The position numbers were made by a program, and so were the translations under genes. From the NCBI RefSeq assembly GCF_029167645.1, contig NZ_CP119147.1, forward strand, positions 496,001 through 560,000: a DNA stretch of 64,000 nucleotides, in the 5' to 3' direction. Of the stretch, positions 28,047-37,126 are shown piece by piece. Under the pieces are notes generated by a model that had not been told where the DNA came from, did no database searches, and worked only from the letters and a program-made list of their open reading frames with translations. How positions within the stretch are numbered: the stretch's first letter is position 1; every line of letters starts with the position of its first letter. This DNA is from Streptomyces sp. AM 2-1-1 (GTDB lineage Bacteria; Actinomycetota; Actinomycetes; Streptomycetales; Streptomycetaceae).

Positions 28047-29622
28047 TCACGGGGTCAGGAGCGGCAGCCCCGACTCACGCCAGAGCGCGCGCAGGGCCGC
28101 CCCCGATTCCGCCCGCTCCGGGGAGGCCGCCCTGCGGCCACCCGCCTCGTCACGGGTACGCCAGTGGTGGACGTCCGCTTCCGCGCCACGCCCGGACCGG
28201 AGCCTCTCCCATCCCGGATCGCCGCACGCGGCGAAAGTCCGCCCACGACCGCGTCATGCGCGCGGACAGTTCGCGGTCGGCGTCGCCCGGCGGTCCGCCG
28301 ATGAGGAAGTGGACGCTCCGGTCGTCGAGGGTGCCGAAGGCGAACGGGACGTCGGCGCAGTGCCACGCCCGCACCGGCCGGGCGGGCGAGCCGCCGGACC
28401 TGCGGTCGAAGCGCGCCAGGAAGGCCGTACCGCCCGCCCGTGCGTGAGCCTCGGCGAGCCGGTCGCCGTACTCGGCGAAGAGCAGGTCACCTCGGAGCGC
28501 CAGGTACGTCTCGCGTACGGAGCCGTTCGCCGTGCTGTCCCGGTAGCCGCGGACCAGGGCTGCGGGGAGACCGAAGTCGTGGGCGAAGGCGTCGAGGCGG
28601 GTCTCGGTGTCGATTTCGGGGCTGCCGCCGACGGCTTCGAAGAGGGCGTACTCCTCCGTGGTGCGGCAGACGAGGAGTTCGACTCCGGCCTTCGCTCCCG
28701 CACCGGTGGACACGGCGGTCAGCGGATCCGCGCGCAGGAGTGCGCCGTCGACGACCGGACCGAAGATCGCCGGGTCGTGGTGGCGGCGGCCGGACGCCGG
28801 GTTCCGGCGGCACGCCTCGGCCACGGCGTCGGACGCGACGAGGAGCGACTGCGGGGAGGCCCCGAGGAGCGCTTCGGGGGTGGCGGGGACACCGGCAGCC
28901 GCCGCGACCTCCTCGGTGGTGCGGGCGGCGGACTGGTCCGTGGCGCACGAGTTGACGGCGGAGTGCAGCACGGCGCGCCGGAAGAGCCCGCGGGCGGCGT
29001 CGGCGGCGATGAGGCAGGCGACCGAGGTGGCACCCGCCGACTGTCCGGCCACGGCGACCCGGTCCGGGTCGCCCCCGAAGGCGGCGATGTTGTCGCGGAC
29101 CCACTCCAGGGCGGCTATCTGGTCGAGCAGACCCCGGTTGTCCGCAGAGAGGTCCCCGGCCGCTCCCCGTGAGGCCCAGGGACCGCCGGGTACGTGGCCG
29201 AACCCCTCGAAGCCCAGGCGGTAGTTGCAGCTCACCACCGTCAGACCGAGTTCCGCGAGAGCAGCACCGTCGAAGTCGGGCTGGGCGGAGGAGCCGAAGG
29301 CGAAGGCGCCTCCGTGGATCCAGACCAGGACCGGGAGCGAGTCCCCGGGCCCGCCCGGCGTCCATACGTTGACCGTCAGGACGTCCTCGTCCCCGGGCTC
29401 CCAGCCGGGCGCGCCCGGGAGCTCGGCCGACTGCGGGGCGACCGGGCCGAAAGCGAGGCACGGGCGGACGCCGCTCCATCCGCGCGCCGGCCGGGGCGCC
29501 CGGAAACGTAGGGGGCCGAACGGCGGCTCCGCGTATGGGATGCCGAGCACCGCCGTGACGGAGGAGGCCCGCCCGGCCGGCTTTCCCCGTACCGCTCCGG
29601 ACCTCGTCGTGAACACAACCAT
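28047..29622 (-). pseudogene. Type-B carboxylesterase, frameshifted near the C-terminus
   Basis: Starts at ATG 29622 behind GGGGGGAG. The uninterrupted frame stops at 28150 and covers 490 residues: LGIPYAEPPFGPLRFRAP, oxyanion WIHGGAFAFG, nucleophile GQSAGATS, the acidic residue near TTEEYALFE and a His in RAWHCADVPFAFG. At 28234-28236 (AAA on the plus strand) the frame loses homology. With one base fewer, it continues as WADFAACGDPGWERL and on to VHHWRTRDEAGG and SGLPLLTP, stopping at 28047; this is what carboxylesterases carry there. So a one-base insertion, real or a sequencing error, has replaced the last roughly 60 residues. The catalytic residues are upstream of the lesion. Confidence 0.8.
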
Positions 29623-29728
29623 CGCTGCTCCCCCCTGGTGTCTCCGGCCGACACCGCGCCGGGCCCCCATCCTGCCGACGGAACCGCTCCGGGCGCCAAC
29701 ACCGGGTTCGGAGCGATGGACGCGGCCG

Positions 29729-30103
29729 GTGGCGAATGGCCGCAGGGCGCAGTACGTGCTCGTCCTCGTCGCGGCGGCGAGCACGCTTCCCGCGTTGGTC
29801 ATCGGTCGGCCGACCGGCGTCTCCCGGATCTCCCTGCTCGCGGCGACGCCGGTGTCCGTGCCCTCCTCCCGCGCGACGAAACGCCGCCCTTCGCGTGGGC
29901 CTCCCTGGTCGTGGGGACGAGCCTGCTGACCGGGGCTGTGGTGGGCGCCCTCCTGGGGATGATCCTCCGTACCCACGGCGCTGATGCTGCTGGCGACCGC
30001 CTTCATGGACCCGCGCACCCGGCCGAGCGCCCTGTGGGCGGTCGCCGCCCTCGGGATCCCGGCCGCCTGCGGCCTGGGGTTCTACCGGAGGTACGACTTC
30101 TGA
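29729..30103 (+). pseudogene. Small membrane protein broken by two frameshifts
   Basis: Three successive frames each carry a fitting membrane segment: YVLVLVAAASTLPALVIG, then PPFAWASLVVGTSLLTGAVV with GALLGMIL, then ALMLLATAFMDPRTRPSA with LGIPAACGLGFYRRYDF and a stop at 30103. Joined, they give a plausible small integral membrane protein with three to four helices. No family was recognised. Sequence error or decay would both explain it; the neighbouring esterase is also frameshifted. Confidence 0.5.
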
Positions 30104-30283
30104 GGCGTCCCGGGCAGTTACGGGATCGGACCCGCGGGCACTGCCCCGCAGCCGGTGGCCACCGCTCCCCGTCCGCAGCGCCGCCCGCCACCCCACACTC
30201 CCACCACCCCGCTTCCGGCACTCCGCTCCCGGCACTCCGAAAGCCGGTTGCCTCCCCGTTCGACGTACGCCGAAGATGCTCCG

Positions 30284-30865
30284 ATGACCGCACACACCGC
30301 ATCGTCCGGCTTCTCCGCCCAACCGGTACTCGTCGGGGAGAAAGCGCTGCTGCGCCCGTTCTCCCCGGACGACGCCCTGCGGATGATCGCCATCCTGGAC
30401 GACCCCGAGGTACGTCGGTTCACGTTCGAGCCCTCCTCGGAACTCACCCCTGAACTGGTGCGCGCGTGGTACGCCTCGCGCCACACGCAGGACGACCGTC
30501 TCGACCTGGCGGTGACCGACCGCGTCACGGGCGAACTGGTCGGCGAAGTGGTCCTCAACGAGTGGTCGCCCGCCGAGCGGAGTTGCGGTTTCCGCACGCT
30601 GATCGCCGCTGCCGGCCGCGGGCGCGGCCTGGGCACCGAGGCGACCCGACTCGTCGTCGGGCACGCCTTCGAGTCCCTGGGCCTGCGGCGGGTCTCCCTG
30701 GAGGTGTACAGCACCAACCACCGAGCGCTGCGGGTGTACCGGAAGGTGGGCTTCCGCGAGGTGGGCGTCCGCACGAGGGCCCAGCTCCGTGAGGGCGTGT
30801 GGAACGACGAGACTCTGATGGCGGTGACGGCGGACGAGTGGGCCGTCCACCGGGGCCGGCCGTAA
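30284..30865 (+). CDS. GNAT family N-acetyltransferase
   Basis: 193 residues, RimJ/RimL-like: LLRPFSPDDALRM at the start, FEPSSELTPE, AGRGRGLGTEATRLVV (acetyl-CoA pyrophosphate loop) and LEVYSTNHRALRVYRKVGF. It transfers acetyl from acetyl-CoA to an amine; the substrate is unknown. ATG 30284 fits the family start. It stands alone between the broken membrane gene and a 330-bp gap. Confidence 0.88.
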   Translation: MTAHTASSGFSAQPVLVGEKALLRPFSPDDALRMIAILDDPEVRRFTFEPSSELTPELVRAWYASRHTQDDRLDLAVTDRVTGELVGEVVLNEWSPAERSCGFRTLIAAAGRGRGLGTEATRLVVGHAFESLGLRRVSLEVYSTNHRALRVYRKVGFREVGVRTRAQLREGVWNDETLMAVTADEWAVHRGRP

Positions 30866-31199
30866 GGTCTCGCCCTTGCGCCTGCCGTGGCGGTGGGCCG
30901 CCGGGGCGCCGATCCTGGAGTGGGGCCGTCGGCGGACCGCGACGGGGAACGGGGGACCACGCCGGCGGGAAAGTCCCGGGTGGCGGGAACGGCCCGGAGG
31001 GTGTGGTGGCCGTGGAGCGCCTGTCGGCACCTCCTGCCGGAGCGCGCGGAAGGCTTCGCGCGCTTGATCCGGACAGGCGGGCCCCGGGAGCGGAGCCTCC
31101 TCGGTTCCCGCTGGGATCCTTCTTTTGCGGCGGGCGCACGACCGGAGTGCAATGGCCGCAGGGGACGGTACGGCTCCGCCATCGGCGAGAGGACACGCA
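30866..31199. other. Gene-free stretch upstream of DUF5709 gene
   Basis: About 330 bp with no supported gene. No clear vegetative or SigB-type promoter was identified. Confidence 0.35.
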
Positions 31200-31793
31200 A
31201 TGAGCGACACCGACCGGGGGGACGACGTCTACCAGCCCCAGCCGGAGGAGGCGTCCGACCCCGCCGAACAGCCGGACACCGAGGACACCCTCACGGACTC
31301 CGACCTCGCCGACGCCCTGGACGAGGGGTATTCGCCGCCCGACCGTCCGTGGGCCGTGGAGGACGTGGGGACCACCGCCTCCGAGCAGCACGACGGGGAG
31401 TCGCTCGACAGCAGGCTCTCCCGCGAGCGGCCGGAGGTGGCCGCGGGCGACAGTGACGGAGCCGGTGACCTGCCCGGCGGCGAAGGTGAGCCGTGGGACG
31501 ACGAGGTGGGTACGGACCGGGCCGGCAGGCTCACCCAGCAGGCGGACGGAACCGTGCCGGCCACGCTCACCGCGAACGACGTCGGTGTCGACGGCGCCGC
31601 GGCCTCCGCCGAGGAGGCGGCGATGCACGTCGTACCCGACGAGGAGCCCTGGCTCCCCGAATGGGACCCCGGTACGTCGTCCGCCTCGGGGCCCGAGTCC
31701 CTCGACACCGATGCCGGCGCCGACACCGATTTCGGGACCGACACCGCTTCCGGGACCGCTGTCGGGGCGGACCCGACGGCGCGCACCGGCTGA
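31200..31793 (+). CDS. DUF5709 domain acidic protein
   Basis: 197 residues, strongly acidic, no membrane segment. It has the actinobacterial DUF5709 pattern: DDVYQPQ, an LDEGYSPPDRPW box, then an ESLDSRLSRERPEV segment. The C-terminus repeats Asp-Thr-Gly units (DTDAGADTDFGTDTASGT). Function unknown; the fold is probably largely disordered. ATG 31200 with GAGAGGA upstream. gnd follows 119 nt later on the same strand. Confidence 0.85.
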   Translation: MSDTDRGDDVYQPQPEEASDPAEQPDTEDTLTDSDLADALDEGYSPPDRPWAVEDVGTTASEQHDGESLDSRLSRERPEVAAGDSDGAGDLPGGEGEPWDDEVGTDRAGRLTQQADGTVPATLTANDVGVDGAAASAEEAAMHVVPDEEPWLPEWDPGTSSASGPESLDTDAGADTDFGTDTASGTAVGADPTARTG

Positions 31794-31912
31794 GGAGCGG
31801 GTGCGCGGGCGCCTCACCCCGGTGGGGAGGCCCGGAACGCCCCTGCCCGGTGGGGCAACCGTGCGACAACCCGAGACAGCCAGCCACTCCCGAGAGAGCC
31901 AGGAGCAGCCCC

Positions 31913-33400
31913 ATGACCGGCACCACCCCGACCGCCGCCTCGACCACCTCGACCACCTCGACCGGAAGCGCTCAGATCGGCGTGACGGGGCTCGCGGTGA
32001 TGGGCCGCAACCTCGCCCGCAACTTCGCGCGCCACGGTCTCACCGTCGCCGTGCACAACCGCACGACCGCGAAGACCGACGCCCTGGTGGAGGAGTTCGG
32101 CGACGAGGGCACTTTCGTCGCGGCGCGTTCGCCGCAGGAGTTCGTCGACGCCCTGGAGCGGCCCCGGCGGCTCGTCGTCATGGTGAAGGCGGGCAAGCCC
32201 ACGGACGCGGTGATCCAGGAGTTCGCGCCCCTGCTGGAGGAGGGCGACGTCATCATCGACGGCGGCAACGCCCACTTCGAGGACACGCGCCGCCGCGAGA
32301 AGGAGCTGCGCGGGCGCGGGCTGCACTTCGTCGGCACGGGCATCTCCGGCGGCGAGGAGGGCGCGCTCCACGGGCCGAGCATCATGCCGGGCGGTTCGCC
32401 GGAGTCCTACGCGTCGCTGGGCCCGCTGCTGGAGAAGATCGCGGCGCGCGCCGCGGACGGCACCCCGTGCACCACCCACATCGGTCCGGACGGCGCCGGG
32501 CACTTCGTGAAGATGGTCCACAACGGCATCGAGTACGCGGACATGCAGCTCATCGCCGAGGCCTATCACCTGCTGCGCGGGGTCGCGGGGTACTCACCCG
32601 CCCGGATCGCGGAGGTGTTCCGGAGCTGGAACACCGGCCGGCTGGACTCCTACCTGATCGAGATCACGGCGGAGGTGCTGGCGCACACCGACGCGGCCAC
32701 CGGGAAGCCGTTCGTGGACGTGGTGCAGGACCGGGCGGAGCAGAAGGGCACCGGCCGCTGGACCGTGCAGATCGCCCTCGACCTGGGGGTACCCGTCTCG
32801 GGCATCGCGGAGGCGGTCTTCGCCCGGTCCCTCTCCGGCCACGCCGACCTGCGCGAGGCCGCCCGCGACCTCGCTGGGCCCACGCCCGAGCCGCTGCCCG
32901 AGGGGGAGGCGGCGGCGTTCGCGGACCGGGTGGAGCAGGCCCTGTACGCCTCGAAGATCGTTTCGTACACCCAGGGCTTCCACCAGATCCGGACGGGCAG
33001 CCAGGAGTACGACTGGGACATCGACCTGGGCGCCGTCGCCGGGATCTGGCGGGCGGGGTGCATCATCCGGGCGGCCTTCCTGGACCGTATCCGGGGGGCC
33101 TTCGACAGCCGTCCCGAACTGCTGAGCCTGCTGTCCGACGCGGACTTCGCCCGGGAGATCGGCGGGGCCCAGGACGACTGGCGGGCCGTGGTCGCCGAGG
33201 CCGCCCGGCAGGGGGTGCCGACGCCGGGGTTCGCCGCGGCCCTCGCGTACTACGACGGACTGCGGGCCGAGCGGCTGCCTGCCGCGCTGACCCAGGGGCA
33301 GCGGGACTTCTTCGGGGCGCACACCTACCGGCGTACCGACCGCGAGGGCACGTTCCACACGCTGTGGGGCGGCGACCGCTCGGAGGTCGGCGCGGGCTGA
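31913..33400 (+). CDS. gnd: 6-phosphogluconate dehydrogenase, decarboxylating
   Basis: 495 residues, full length for the long type. The NADP-binding start IGVTGLAVMGRNLARNFARHG follows a Ser/Thr-rich leader of about 20 residues. Substrate-site segments GTGISGGEEGALHGPSIMPG, HIGPDGAGHFVKMVHNGIEY and, C-terminal, AYYDGLRAERLPAALTQGQR with DFFGAHTYRRTD are all present. It oxidises 6-phosphogluconate to ribulose-5-phosphate, making NADPH. ATG 31913 follows AGGAG. The 3' end is duplicated (31-bp tandem repeat). Confidence 0.95.
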   Translation: MTGTTPTAASTTSTTSTGSAQIGVTGLAVMGRNLARNFARHGLTVAVHNRTTAKTDALVEEFGDEGTFVAARSPQEFVDALERPRRLVVMVKAGKPTDAVIQEFAPLLEEGDVIIDGGNAHFEDTRRREKELRGRGLHFVGTGISGGEEGALHGPSIMPGGSPESYASLGPLLEKIAARAADGTPCTTHIGPDGAGHFVKMVHNGIEYADMQLIAEAYHLLRGVAGYSPARIAEVFRSWNTGRLDSYLIEITAEVLAHTDAATGKPFVDVVQDRAEQKGTGRWTVQIALDLGVPVSGIAEAVFARSLSGHADLREAARDLAGPTPEPLPEGEAAAFADRVEQALYASKIVSYTQGFHQIRTGSQEYDWDIDLGAVAGIWRAGCIIRAAFLDRIRGAFDSRPELLSLLSDADFAREIGGAQDDWRAVVAEAARQGVPTPGFAAALAYYDGLRAERLPAALTQGQRDFFGAHTYRRTDREGTFHTLWGGDRSEVGAG

Positions 33401-33439
33401 GCGGCAGCGCTCGGAGGTCGACGCGGGTTGAGCGGCAGC
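33378..33439. repeat. 31-bp tandem duplication of the gnd 3' end
   Basis: Two adjacent 31-bp units (33378-33408 and 33409-33439), differing at two positions. The first includes the last gnd codons and its stop; the second copies them downstream. Confidence 0.85.
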
Positions 33440-33741
33440 GCCCTGCCCGGCAGGGGCCCGCCCGCCGTGTCTCCCGCCCGGGCGGGCCGTGGGTGGAGGG
33501 CAGCACCTCCGCCTCACGGCGCCACCCCGGGTGTGACCGGCCAGGAGGCCGCGAGCCGCTCCTCCACCCGCCGGCCCGGAGCGGAGCCGTTCCGCCGGGA
33601 GGGGTGACGACAGATCGGTTCTTCACCGGGCAATTGCCACGAGGACACCCCCCTCGGTCACGCCCCGGGACGATCTGGTCGATACTCGTCTCCCGTACCT
33701 GTCGCGGTCGGGGTGTCAGCCGAGGCGAGATGAGGGGCCAC
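33440..33741. other. Intergenic region with weak hairpin
   Basis: About 300 bp. ggcccgccc at 33455-33463 can pair with gggcgggcc at 33480-33488 and may terminate gnd. No gene was seen. Confidence 0.35.
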
Positions 33742-35142
33742 GTGGCGGAGAAGAGCCCGATCGGGCGTCGGACGGAACGCGGACCGGTGGACGACCCCGC
33801 CACGATCGGCCGACGAGTCCACCGGCTGCGCGCGGAGCGCGGCCTCACTCAGCGCGAGCTCGCGGAACCGTCGTACACCCCCGCCTACATATCCACCCTC
33901 GAGGCCGGCCGCGTCCGGCCTTCCGAGGCGGCCGTCCGTCACCTCGCCGAGCGTCTCGGCGTGAGTTACGAGGAGGTGGCCACGGGCCGGCCCGCCCACC
34001 TCGCCACCGAGCTGCGGCTGCGGCTCGTCGAAGCCCAGCGCACCCTGGCGACCGGCGCCGCCGAGGACGCGGTGGCCGACTTCACCGAACTGCTCGCCGA
34101 GGCCGACCGGCTCGGGCTCGACCAGGAGAGCGCCTCCGCCGCACTCGGACTCGGTGAATGCGCGCTGGAGACCGGCGATCTCCCCACGGCTCGGCGCCAG
34201 TTCGAGGCGGCGGAGCTCCTGCTCACGGGCGCGCCGCCGGCCCAGCGGGCGCGGGCCGTGCGCGGCCGGGCCGTCGCGCACCTCCTGGCGGGCGAACTCC
34301 GGTACGCCTGCTACCTGCTGGAAAGCACGATCGACGAGCTGAACGCGTCCGGTCTCCCCGATCCGGGCGCCCTGCTGCTGCTGTACACGGCGTCGATCGC
34401 GCCCTACATGGACATGGGGGCCCACGCGCGCGCCGCGCAGGCGGGTGAGCTGGCGCTCGCGCTCGCCCCCCGCGTCGACGATCCGGAACTGGTGGCGGGC
34501 ATGCACCGGAGCGTGGCCCGGTCCCTCATCGCGGCCGGCCGCACCGACGAGGCGGACGCCTCGCTGGGCCGGGCCGCGGAGATCTACCAGCAGCTCCAGA
34601 TCCGTACGGAAATGGCGCACTGCCACTGGATGCGCGGTTACGTACGGGCCCAGAACGGCGACCTCTCCGGCGCCGAGAGCGAGCTGCTCGCCGCCCGGGA
34701 CATGCTGGCCTCGAAGCGGGCGGCCCTCTACACCGCCCAGGTGGAGGTGGAGCTCGCCGACGTGCTGCGCCGCCGGGGCAAGGCCCGTCAGGCGGAGGAC
34801 CTGCTCCACCGGCTGCTGGGCGAGCTCCAGCCGGACCGGGGCGCGGTGCACGCGGCGGGAGCACACCGGCTCCTCGGGCTGATCCACGAGGAGGACGGGG
34901 AGACGGACACCGCCGAGGAGCACTACGTCAAGGCGCTGGCCCTGCTGGAGCGCGCCGGGGCGGCCGGGGACCTGGCGGACATCTGCCGGCTGCTCGGCGA
35001 TCTGCTGCGGCGGGCGGGGCGCACCGAGGCGGCCCTGGACGCCTACCGGACCGGCCTCGGGCACCGGGCGGCCCCCGGCTCGACCACCCTCGGCCCCGCA
35101 CCGGTGAGCCCGCGTCCGATCCTGGGAGGCGGCGGGCGGTAG
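33742..35142 (+). CDS. XRE helix-turn-helix regulator with TPR domain
   Basis: 466 residues from GTG 33742 (GAGGGG 4-5 nt upstream; ATG 33730 is an alternative). An N-terminal XRE HTH at about residues 20-80 (IGRRVHRLRAERGLTQREL, ISTLEAGRVRPSEAAV), followed by about ten helical TPR-like repeats up to residue 440 (for example QFEAAELLLTG, ALDAYRTGLGHR). This resembles peptide- or ligand-controlled TPR regulators. The target is unknown; the nearest genes are the PucR regulator downstream (70 nt) and gnd upstream. Confidence 0.88.
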   Translation: MAEKSPIGRRTERGPVDDPATIGRRVHRLRAERGLTQRELAEPSYTPAYISTLEAGRVRPSEAAVRHLAERLGVSYEEVATGRPAHLATELRLRLVEAQRTLATGAAEDAVADFTELLAEADRLGLDQESASAALGLGECALETGDLPTARRQFEAAELLLTGAPPAQRARAVRGRAVAHLLAGELRYACYLLESTIDELNASGLPDPGALLLLYTASIAPYMDMGAHARAAQAGELALALAPRVDDPELVAGMHRSVARSLIAAGRTDEADASLGRAAEIYQQLQIRTEMAHCHWMRGYVRAQNGDLSGAESELLAARDMLASKRAALYTAQVEVELADVLRRRGKARQAEDLLHRLLGELQPDRGAVHAAGAHRLLGLIHEEDGETDTAEEHYVKALALLERAGAAGDLADICRLLGDLLRRAGRTEAALDAYRTGLGHRAAPGSTTLGPAPVSPRPILGGGGR

Positions 35143-35212
35143 CGCCGGTCGAGGCGGTGAGGACCGGCGACGGGCGCCTTCCGCCCTGCCGGCCTGCTCG
35201 TATCCTCGTGCC

Positions 35213-36994
35213 ATGACCAGCGAATCGGCCGCCGCCGACCCCGAAGCGTCCTCCGCGACGGCCGGGGTCACCCTGCGGGAGGTGCTGGCGTTCGACGACA
35301 GCGGCACCCTGCGGCTGCTGCTCGCGCCCGCCGGGCAGGACGTCCCCGTCCTGGGCACCGGATTCGCCGAGAGCGGCCCCGACCGGCCGGCCCGGGGATT
35401 TCTCCTGATCGCCGTGGACGGCGACGCCGATGCGCCCGAGGCGGCGGCACTGGTGCGCCGGGCCGCCCGGCAGGGCGCGTGCGCGGTGGTGCTGCGCGAC
35501 TCGGGCGAGGCCGGACCCGCGCCGGAGGTCCTGGAAGCGGCGCGGGAGGCCGGGATCGCCGTGCTGGCGCGCGCGGCGTGGGCGGAGTGGACGGACACGG
35601 CCACGCTGCTGCGGTCCGCCCTCGCCTTCGGGGCGGCGGGCCGCGACCCGCAGGGTCCGCCGGCCGACGACTGGGCTCCCGGCGGTCTGAGCGCCCTCGC
35701 CGCGACGATCGCCGGGGCCACCGGAGGTGCGATCACCATCGAGGACACCAGCTTCCGGGTGCTGGCCCACTCCGCCACCCGGCCCGAGGCGGACGGGGTC
35801 CGCCGCTCCACCATCCTCGGTGGGCGGGTGCCCGAGTGGCGGGTGGCCGAACTGCGCCGCAGCGGGCTACTGCGCACGCTCCGGACCTCGCGCGAGGTGA
35901 TCCACCGCCCGGCCGACGCCGACGGCCCCGAGCGGCTGATCGTCGCGGTGCGCAGCGGAGCCGAGGTGCTCGGTTCGATCTGGGTGGCCGCCGACGGCCG
36001 TCCGCTGCTGCCGGGGGCGGCCCGTGCGCTTCGGTCCGCCGCCGTCACCGCCGCGCCCCACCTCGTACGCCACCGGCTGCGCGAAAGCGGTGAGGTGCGG
36101 CGCCACGACCACGCGCTGCGCGGGCTCCTGCACGGTGCGGGAGACCTGACCACCCACGCCTGGTCGCTGGGCCTGGCGCCGTCCGTGCCGTGCGCGGTGG
36201 TGGCGGTGGACGCGGGGACGGCCCCTGCCCCGGTGGGTCCCGCGTGGGACCGCACCCTCGACGTGCTGGCCCTGCACGCCGCCTCGTACCGTCCCGCCGC
36301 GCGGGTGCTCCGGGAGCGGGAGCGACTGCTGGTCCTGCTGCCCGTGGCCTCCGGGAAGGACCGGGAGGCGCTCGGGCTGGCCCGGGAGCTGGCCACTCTC
36401 GCCGCCTCCCTGCCCGATGGTGTGCCGGTGCTCGCGGGTGCAGGGGCCGTCGTCCCGTCCGCCCTAGGCGCCCCGGCCTCGTACGAGGAGGCGTCGCTCG
36501 TCGTCCGGGTGCTGCGGGAGAAGCTCGCCCGGGGAGACGGGGCCCGGGGAGACGGGGCACGGGGAGACGGGGCACGGGGGGACACCGGACGGGCGGGCGC
36601 CGCACCCGGGGAAGCGGGGCCGGACGGTGGACGGGGCGCCGAGCCCGACGGCGACCGGTCCCCGGCGCGGTGGGCGAGCGCCGCGGAGCTGGGACCGGCG
36701 GTGGACGTGCGCCGCATGCTCGACGCGGTCGGGCCGGTGTGGGAGGCGGGCAGCGGTCCCCTGCACGCACTGGTGCGCGCCGACCTCGCGGCAGGGGGCG
36801 AGCTGGTCCGCTCCCTCGCCGCCTACCTGGACGCGGCGGGCGACATCACCGTGGCCGCGCGGCGCCTGGTCCTGCATCCCAACACCCTGCGCTACCGGCT
36901 GCGGCGGGCCCGGGAACGGCACGGGGTGGACGTGGACGACCCGGACACCCGGCTGCTGCTGACGGTCGCGGTCCGCCTCGCCGGCGGCTTCTGA
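35213..36994 (+). CDS. PucR family transcriptional regulator
   Basis: 593 residues. An N-terminal purine-catabolism PucR-like domain about 15-140 (VTLREVL start), a GAF-like middle, a GGDEF-like/CdaR segment, and the C-terminal HTH_30 (DITVAARRLVLHPNTLRYRL). Residues about 439-456 are a low-complexity ARGDG repeat. TATCCT lies 6 nt before the ATG and there is no ribosome site, suggesting a leaderless transcript. PucR proteins usually respond to a metabolite and control adjacent genes; the LysA-like gene 130 nt downstream is a candidate target. Confidence 0.88.
   Translation: MTSESAAADPEASSATAGVTLREVLAFDDSGTLRLLLAPAGQDVPVLGTGFAESGPDRPARGFLLIAVDGDADAPEAAALVRRAARQGACAVVLRDSGEAGPAPEVLEAAREAGIAVLARAAWAEWTDTATLLRSALAFGAAGRDPQGPPADDWAPGGLSALAATIAGATGGAITIEDTSFRVLAHSATRPEADGVRRSTILGGRVPEWRVAELRRSGLLRTLRTSREVIHRPADADGPERLIVAVRSGAEVLGSIWVAADGRPLLPGAARALRSAAVTAAPHLVRHRLRESGEVRRHDHALRGLLHGAGDLTTHAWSLGLAPSVPCAVVAVDAGTAPAPVGPAWDRTLDVLALHAASYRPAARVLRERERLLVLLPVASGKDREALGLARELATLAASLPDGVPVLAGAGAVVPSALGAPASYEEASLVVRVLREKLARGDGARGDGARGDGARGDTGRAGAAPGEAGPDGGRGAEPDGDRSPARWASAAELGPAVDVRRMLDAVGPVWEAGSGPLHALVRADLAAGGELVRSLAAYLDAAGDITVAARRLVLHPNTLRYRLRRARERHGVDVDDPDTRLLLTVAVRLAGGF
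36527..36583. repeat. 15-bp tandem repeat in pucR-type gene
   Basis: Three full and one partial copy of gcccggggagacggg, encoding ARGDG units. The period is a multiple of three, so the frame is kept. Confidence 0.85.
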
Positions 36995-37126
36995 GGCTGC
37001 CCGTCCGCCTCCGTCCGGGCCTTGTGCGACTGTTTGCGGTGGTGTTGGTGCTCCGGAACAGGATGCGTCGCCGGAGTTGGCCCCGCCGACAAAGACGCGG
37101 GCTCCCCGATCGGAGAGTCTCTCCGT

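Noticed and set aside
28487..31210. 907-codon open frame on the minus strand
   Set aside because: It crosses the esterase in the wrong frame and the GNAT gene in antisense; Arg/Pro-rich nonsense.
31453..33741. N-terminal 760 codons of the long frame ending at 35142
   Set aside because: They overlap DUF5709 and gnd in another frame; only the part from about 33742 codes for the HTH-TPR regulator.
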